Part shown: positions 60,586 to 64,000 of the stretch, one piece after another | Numbering within the stretch: position 1 is the first letter of the stretch | How the letters are laid out: every line of letters starts with the position of its first letter | NCBI GenBank assembly: GCA_017510335.1 | Contig: JAFWNM010000014.1 | Location: forward strand, 1-64,000 | Length of the DNA: 64,000 bases | Source of the DNA: Paracoccaceae bacterium | GTDB lineage: Bacteria; Pseudomonadota; Alphaproteobacteria; Rhodobacterales; Rhodobacteraceae | Reading direction: 5' to 3' | Program-made: the position numbers and the translations under genes | The notes under the pieces: model-generated | The model's input: only the letters and a program-made list of their open reading frames with translations | Databases searched by the model: none | Told to the model about the DNA's origin: nothing

Positions 60586-61313
60586 GCCGGGTGCATCCCG
60601 TGCAACCGCGCCAGAAGCTGCGCCTGCATCGCCAGCGTTGCGGGGGCGCTGTAACTGCGGGGGGCGTGTGTGTCCGGCAAATCCAGCGCGTCCGCCCCGT
60701 CAGGGGACAGCAACCACGCCCGGTCCGCCAGACGCACGGCTTCCAGCGGGTCATGGGTAATCAGCACGACTGTGCGCCCCGTCAACATGCGCGCGGCCAG
60801 GTCCTGCATGGCCAGCCGTGTCGCGGCGTCCAGCGCGGAAAACGGTTCATCCAGCACCACGACGGGGCAATCCTCGATCAATGTGCGGGCCAGTGCCACG
60901 CGCTGGCGCTGACCGCCCGACAAAGTGGCAGGGCGGCGATGTGCCAGTGCGTCCAGCCCCAGTTCCGCCAGCAGCGCGCGCGCGCGCGCGCCGTCAGGCA
61001 CCTGCCCGCGCAACCGCGCCCCAATGGTGACATTGTGCAGCACACTGGCCCAAGGCAGAAGCTGCCCGTCCTGCGCCATCATGGCAACACGCCCCTGTAA
61101 TGGCGCCCCGTCACTGGCCACACACGCGCCGTGCAGGCCAAACGGCCCGGGCAACCCCGCGACCAGCCGCCCCAATGTGGATTTGCCAACCCCGGACGGC
61201 CCCAGCAGGCACGACCAGCCGCCCGCCGGCAGATCAAGGTCAAGGTTGCGCATCAGTGGCGCATCGCCCAACCACAGATCGCCCTGCAGATGCACGCCCG
61301 GCGCAGCACTCAT
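60582..61313 (-). CDS. thiZ: ABC transporter ATP-binding protein (ThiZ-like)
   Basis: ATPase (243 aa from the ATG at 61313; the longer open frame covers the end of tenA). It has Walker A LGPSGVGKSTL, signature LSGGQRQRVALAR and Walker B VVVLDEPFSALD. It energises the ThiX-like permease. It overlaps tenA upstream and thiX downstream. Confidence 0.88.
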   Translation of the reverse strand: MSAAPGVHLQGDLWLGDAPLMRNLDLDLPAGGWSCLLGPSGVGKSTLGRLVAGLPGPFGLHGACVASDGAPLQGRVAMMAQDGQLLPWASVLHNVTIGARLRGQVPDGARARALLAELGLDALAHRRPATLSGGQRQRVALARTLIEDCPVVVLDEPFSALDAATRLAMQDLAARMLTGRTVVLITHDPLEAVRLADRAWLLSPDGADALDLPDTHAPRSYSAPATLAMQAQLLARLHGMHPA

Positions 61314-61984
61314 GGCCCCGCAAGCCCCATGTCCCAAAACCCCACTTCCAGCCGTGTGGCCGTTGCAAAGCGCTGCGACAGGCGGACAAAACGCGGCAGC
61401 TTGTGCCACTGCGCCCCAAGGCGGTGGGCAAGCGCATCATCAATCAGCGCGCCGACATCACGGCACACCCCCTGATAATCCGCCCCGCCATAGGTTTCGA
61501 TCCAGTCCGCATATGGCCCGCCACTGCCCGCCAGACGCGCACCGATTTCGCCATAACCCAGCACACAGGGTGCCAAGGCGGCCATCAGGTCCAGAAAATC
61601 ACCGGAATACCCTGCTTCCAGCACATAACGGGTATAGGCCAGATTTTCGGGCGCTTCGATCGTGGCTTCCAATGCGGCAGCGTCGATCCCTTCGCGCGCG
61701 CAAATATCCAGATGCAAGGGCATTTCATGATGCACCAGCGCATGAACCGTCGCAGACGCCGCGCGCATTTCAGACACCCTGTCGGCCTTGACGGCCGCCA
61801 AGGCCCAGGCACGGGCAAAATGGGTCAGGAACACATAATCCTGTCGCAGATAGTGCATGAAATTCGCATGCGGCAACGTGCCCTGACGCAACCCTTCGAC
61901 AAAGCCGTGACGGGTATAGGCCCGCCAGTGCGGCGCATGATCGCGCCACAGGCCAAAGGCACGGCCATAGTCAGGCGCGGTCAT
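61310..61984 (-). CDS. tenA: TenA family aminopyrimidine aminohydrolase
   Basis: Thiamine-salvage enzyme (224 aa) that hydrolyses 4-amino-5-aminomethyl-2-methylpyrimidine to HMP. The active-site stretch APCVLGYGEIG with its Cys and Tyr is present, and the FVEGLRQGTLPHANFMHYLRQDY N-terminal segment is typical. It is placed between the binding protein and ATPase genes of the importer, so import and processing are coupled. Confidence 0.92.
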   Translation of the reverse strand: MTAPDYGRAFGLWRDHAPHWRAYTRHGFVEGLRQGTLPHANFMHYLRQDYVFLTHFARAWALAAVKADRVSEMRAASATVHALVHHEMPLHLDICAREGIDAAALEATIEAPENLAYTRYVLEAGYSGDFLDLMAALAPCVLGYGEIGARLAGSGGPYADWIETYGGADYQGVCRDVGALIDDALAHRLGAQWHKLPRFVRLSQRFATATRLEVGFWDMGLAGP

Positions 61985-62931
61985 TGCGCGCCCCCGGCCG
62001 TCACATCAATTGCCATATCACTGACAGACAACCCGCCCGCTGTTGCGCCGCGCTGCGCAAGGAACGCTTCAAACCGGGCATAGCGGCCTGCGTCAAGGGC
62101 AGCGGGGCGGGTGGCAAAACGCGGCCATGTGTCGCCCCATGCGCGGGTGTTCAGTTCAGTCTGCAATTCAGCTGCCGTGGCCGAGAATATTTCCCATGCC
62201 TGATCGGGGTTGTTCAGAATGAACCCCGTTGCGCGTTCGGTGGCGTCCAGAAAGCGCGCGATGACCTGCGCATCCATGCGGTCGGGATTGGCGACATAGA
62301 TCAATTCGTCATAGGCGGGCACGCCTTCGGCTTCGGGGTAGAAGCAGCGCCCCTCGGTGCCTTCGATCTGAAGCTGGTTCAATTCGAAGTTGCGAAACGC
62401 GCCAATGACGCCATCTACCTGCCCCGACATCAGCGCGGGCGAAATGGACCAGCCGATGTTGATCTGCTCCACATCGCCGGGTTCCATGCCGTTATGGGCC
62501 AGCATTGCGTCCAGCATCACTTCCTGCACGCCCGCCACCGCGAACCCCACCTTGCCGCCCTTCAGGTCTGCCATGTCCTGCACCGGCCCGTCCGCAAGAA
62601 CCACAAGGCAGGTCAGCGGTGTGGAAATCAGCGTGCCCACGCGGCGCAAGGGCAAATCGTTATGCCGGCTAAGGTGCAATTGCGGCTGGTAGGACACGGC
62701 CATGTCCACACGACCCGCCGCCACCATGCGCGGCGGGTCGTTGGGGTCGGACGGGGTGACGGTTTCCACCTGCAGGTTCGCGTCCGTAAAATAGCCCAGT
62801 TCCTGCGCAAGGATAATGGGCGCATGGTCGGGGTTCACAAACCAGTCCAGCATCACGCTCAGGCGGTCCTGCGCGGCGGCAGGCAGGGCGGTGGTGGCCA
62901 TAAGTGCCAGCGCGGCAAACGGGTATTTCAT
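61981..62931 (-). CDS. thiY: ABC transporter substrate-binding protein for thiamine precursor (ThiY/NMT1-like)
   Basis: Periplasmic binding protein (316 aa from the ATG at 62931, which has AAAGG upstream) with a signal peptide ending LPAAAQ. NMT1/THI5-like: LDWFVNPDHAPIILAQELGYF and LVVLADGPVQDMADLKGGKVGF. It binds a pyrimidine breakdown product of thiamine. It follows thiF by 19 bases. Confidence 0.9.
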   Translation of the reverse strand: MKYPFAALALMATTALPAAAQDRLSVMLDWFVNPDHAPIILAQELGYFTDANLQVETVTPSDPNDPPRMVAAGRVDMAVSYQPQLHLSRHNDLPLRRVGTLISTPLTCLVVLADGPVQDMADLKGGKVGFAVAGVQEVMLDAMLAHNGMEPGDVEQINIGWSISPALMSGQVDGVIGAFRNFELNQLQIEGTEGRCFYPEAEGVPAYDELIYVANPDRMDAQVIARFLDATERATGFILNNPDQAWEIFSATAAELQTELNTRAWGDTWPRFATRPAALDAGRYARFEAFLAQRGATAGGLSVSDMAIDVTAGGAQ

Positions 62932-62950
62932 GATGTATCCTTTCATGATG

Positions 62951-63904
62951 TCAGTCGGTCAGGGCCAGAAGCGCGATTTGCCCCGGCCAGCGGGCCTGCA
63001 GCGCCTGCCCTGCGTTATGCGCACGCAACCCCGTGGCGCAGGCCAGCACCACACGGCAACCCGCAGGCGGGGTCAGGGCGGTAATATTCTCGGGCAGGAT
63101 ATGGCGCGCAGCGGGGCTGAAGGGGGGCGCTTCCGCGCGCAGGTCAACCAGCAGGTCATTCGCACGGGTCTGGCTGCGCGCAATGAAGGGCAGCGGCGCA
63201 TCGGGTTCGGGCGCGCGGTCAAACCGGAAGCCCCCCATGCGCCAGCGCGCCACATCAAGGCTGACAAGCTGGCCCAACGGGGCGGGCGTCAGGCCCAGCA
63301 GCACCGACAGCGCCATTTGCGCCTGTAATGCGCCAATCGCGCCCACAACCGGCCCCATGACCCCCGCTGTGGCGCAGGTTGCCCCACGCTGCGGCAGATC
63401 GGGGAAAATGGCGCGCAGACTGGGTGCGCCACCACAGCACCCCGCCACATAGCCCGACAGCGCCAGCACGCTTGCCGTGATCAGCGGTTTGCCCGTGTCG
63501 CGGCATATGTCTGACAATGTCAGGCTGGCGGCAAATGTGTCTGCGCAATCCAGCACCAGATCGGCACCTGCCACCCACTCGGGCGCAGTCGCAGGGTCCA
63601 GCCACGCGACATGCGGGGTAATCACCACATCGGGGTTCAGCGCCGATATGGCAGCGGCGGCGGCGCGCGCTTTGGGTTGGCCCAACTGGTCCATGCGGTA
63701 GATGGGCTGGCGGTGCAGGTTGCCAATCTCGACGCTGTCACCATCCACCAACGTGATATGCCCCACGCCTGCCCCCGCAAGGTATTGCAGCGCAGGCACA
63801 CCCAGCCCCCCTGCCCCCACGACCAGCACATGCGACCGCGCCAGCCGCGCCTGTCCGTCAGCGCCAATTTCCGGCAGCACCATCTGGCGGGTATAGCGGG
63901 TCAT
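62951..63904 (-). CDS. thiF: ThiF/MoeB/HesA adenylyltransferase with C-terminal rhodanese-like domain
   Basis: E1-like enzyme (317 aa) activating a sulfur-carrier protein for thiazole formation. The nucleotide site is VVGAGGLGVPALQYLAGAGVG, followed by DGDSVEIGNLHRQ and the catalytic Cys region GATCATAGVMGP. From about residue 240 a short rhodanese-like domain contains VVLACATGLRAHNAG, whose Cys could carry persulfide. ATGA overlap with thiE. Confidence 0.87.
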   Translation of the reverse strand: MTRYTRQMVLPEIGADGQARLARSHVLVVGAGGLGVPALQYLAGAGVGHITLVDGDSVEIGNLHRQPIYRMDQLGQPKARAAAAAISALNPDVVITPHVAWLDPATAPEWVAGADLVLDCADTFAASLTLSDICRDTGKPLITASVLALSGYVAGCCGGAPSLRAIFPDLPQRGATCATAGVMGPVVGAIGALQAQMALSVLLGLTPAPLGQLVSLDVARWRMGGFRFDRAPEPDAPLPFIARSQTRANDLLVDLRAEAPPFSPAARHILPENITALTPPAGCRVVLACATGLRAHNAGQALQARWPGQIALLALTD

Positions 63905-64000
63905 GCGCAGACCGCCAGCCAGTCGCGCAGGCGCGCTTCGGGGTCGGGGTTCAGGGTAATGTCGGTGACAGCCGCGATGGTATCGGCCCCCGCCGCGAAT
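63901..64000 (-). CDS. thiE: Thiamine-phosphate synthase, C-terminal fragment (continues beyond window)
   Basis: Only the last 32 codons are visible; translated from the minus strand they end FAAGADTIAAVTDITLNPDP...WLAVCA. The AGADxIAAVTDIT pattern followed by DPEAR fits the phosphate-binding end of ThiE. Its stop overlaps the thiF start. Confidence 0.6.
   Translation of the reverse strand, partial: FAAGADTIAAVTDITLNPDPEARLRDWLAVCA

Overview
The window is GC-rich, tightly packed bacterial DNA that looks like Rhodobacterales (Alphaproteobacteria, Rhodobacteraceae). The evidence is the DUF1013/TrcR regulator, TRAP transport of aromatic acids, an Hmu haem locus with two ExbD genes, many ATGA/GTGA gene overlaps, and two copies of a roughly 47-bp palindromic intergenic repeat. 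No species can be named from this stretch. I saw no rRNA, tRNA, CRISPR, phage or insertion sequence.

Layout. 2-1833: end of an M17 aminopeptidase and an NlpC/P60 hydrolase. 1952-5503: lower aromatic pathway (galB-, galC- and galD-like genes) with a type I extradiol (VOC) dioxygenase in place of a LigAB-type enzyme. 5546-13421: hydroxycinnamate module with a CouO-like amidohydrolase, a crotonase, two MarR regulators, feruloyl-CoA synthetase and a TRAP transporter. 13589-22662: haem uptake. On the minus strand lie a small secreted protein, exbB (interrupted by an in-frame TAG), two exbD genes and tonB; on the plus strand lie hmuS, hmuT, hmuU, hmuV and hmuR.

22751-26880 is a coupled five-gene operon of RibA-like, zinc-ADH-like, PTPS/QueD-like, SAM methyltransferase and RibD-reductase-like proteins. 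It looks like a dedicated pathway to an unidentified GTP-derived pyrimidine or pterin compound. The PTPS homologue lacks several canonical catalytic residues. 27084-37783 is an envelope-glycan region: an FkbM methyltransferase, then a minus-strand operon (CDP-alcohol phosphatidyltransferase, sulfatase/phosphoglycerol-transferase-like protein, flippase-like membrane protein, inositol-monophosphatase-like protein), then a plus-strand operon (cytochrome b561, an OpgH glucosyltransferase fused to a methyltransferase, OpgG, a GT4 glycosyltransferase). Together these suggest synthesis and unusual decoration of osmoregulated periplasmic glucans.

37815-46271 is a peptide-scavenging locus: gamma-glutamyltransferase-like and TetR genes divergent from a Gsi/Dpp-type ABC importer that contains two RidA genes. 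46323-56308 holds housekeeping and regulatory genes: pheT, trcR, RNase T2, a hybrid histidine kinase and carB. 56668-59485 is a three-gene polysaccharide set (WecG/TagA, SGNH hydrolase, GT2). 59842-64000 is a thiamine salvage operon on the minus strand (thiE end, thiF-rhodanese, thiY, tenA, thiZ, thiX); any TPP riboswitch would lie beyond the right edge.
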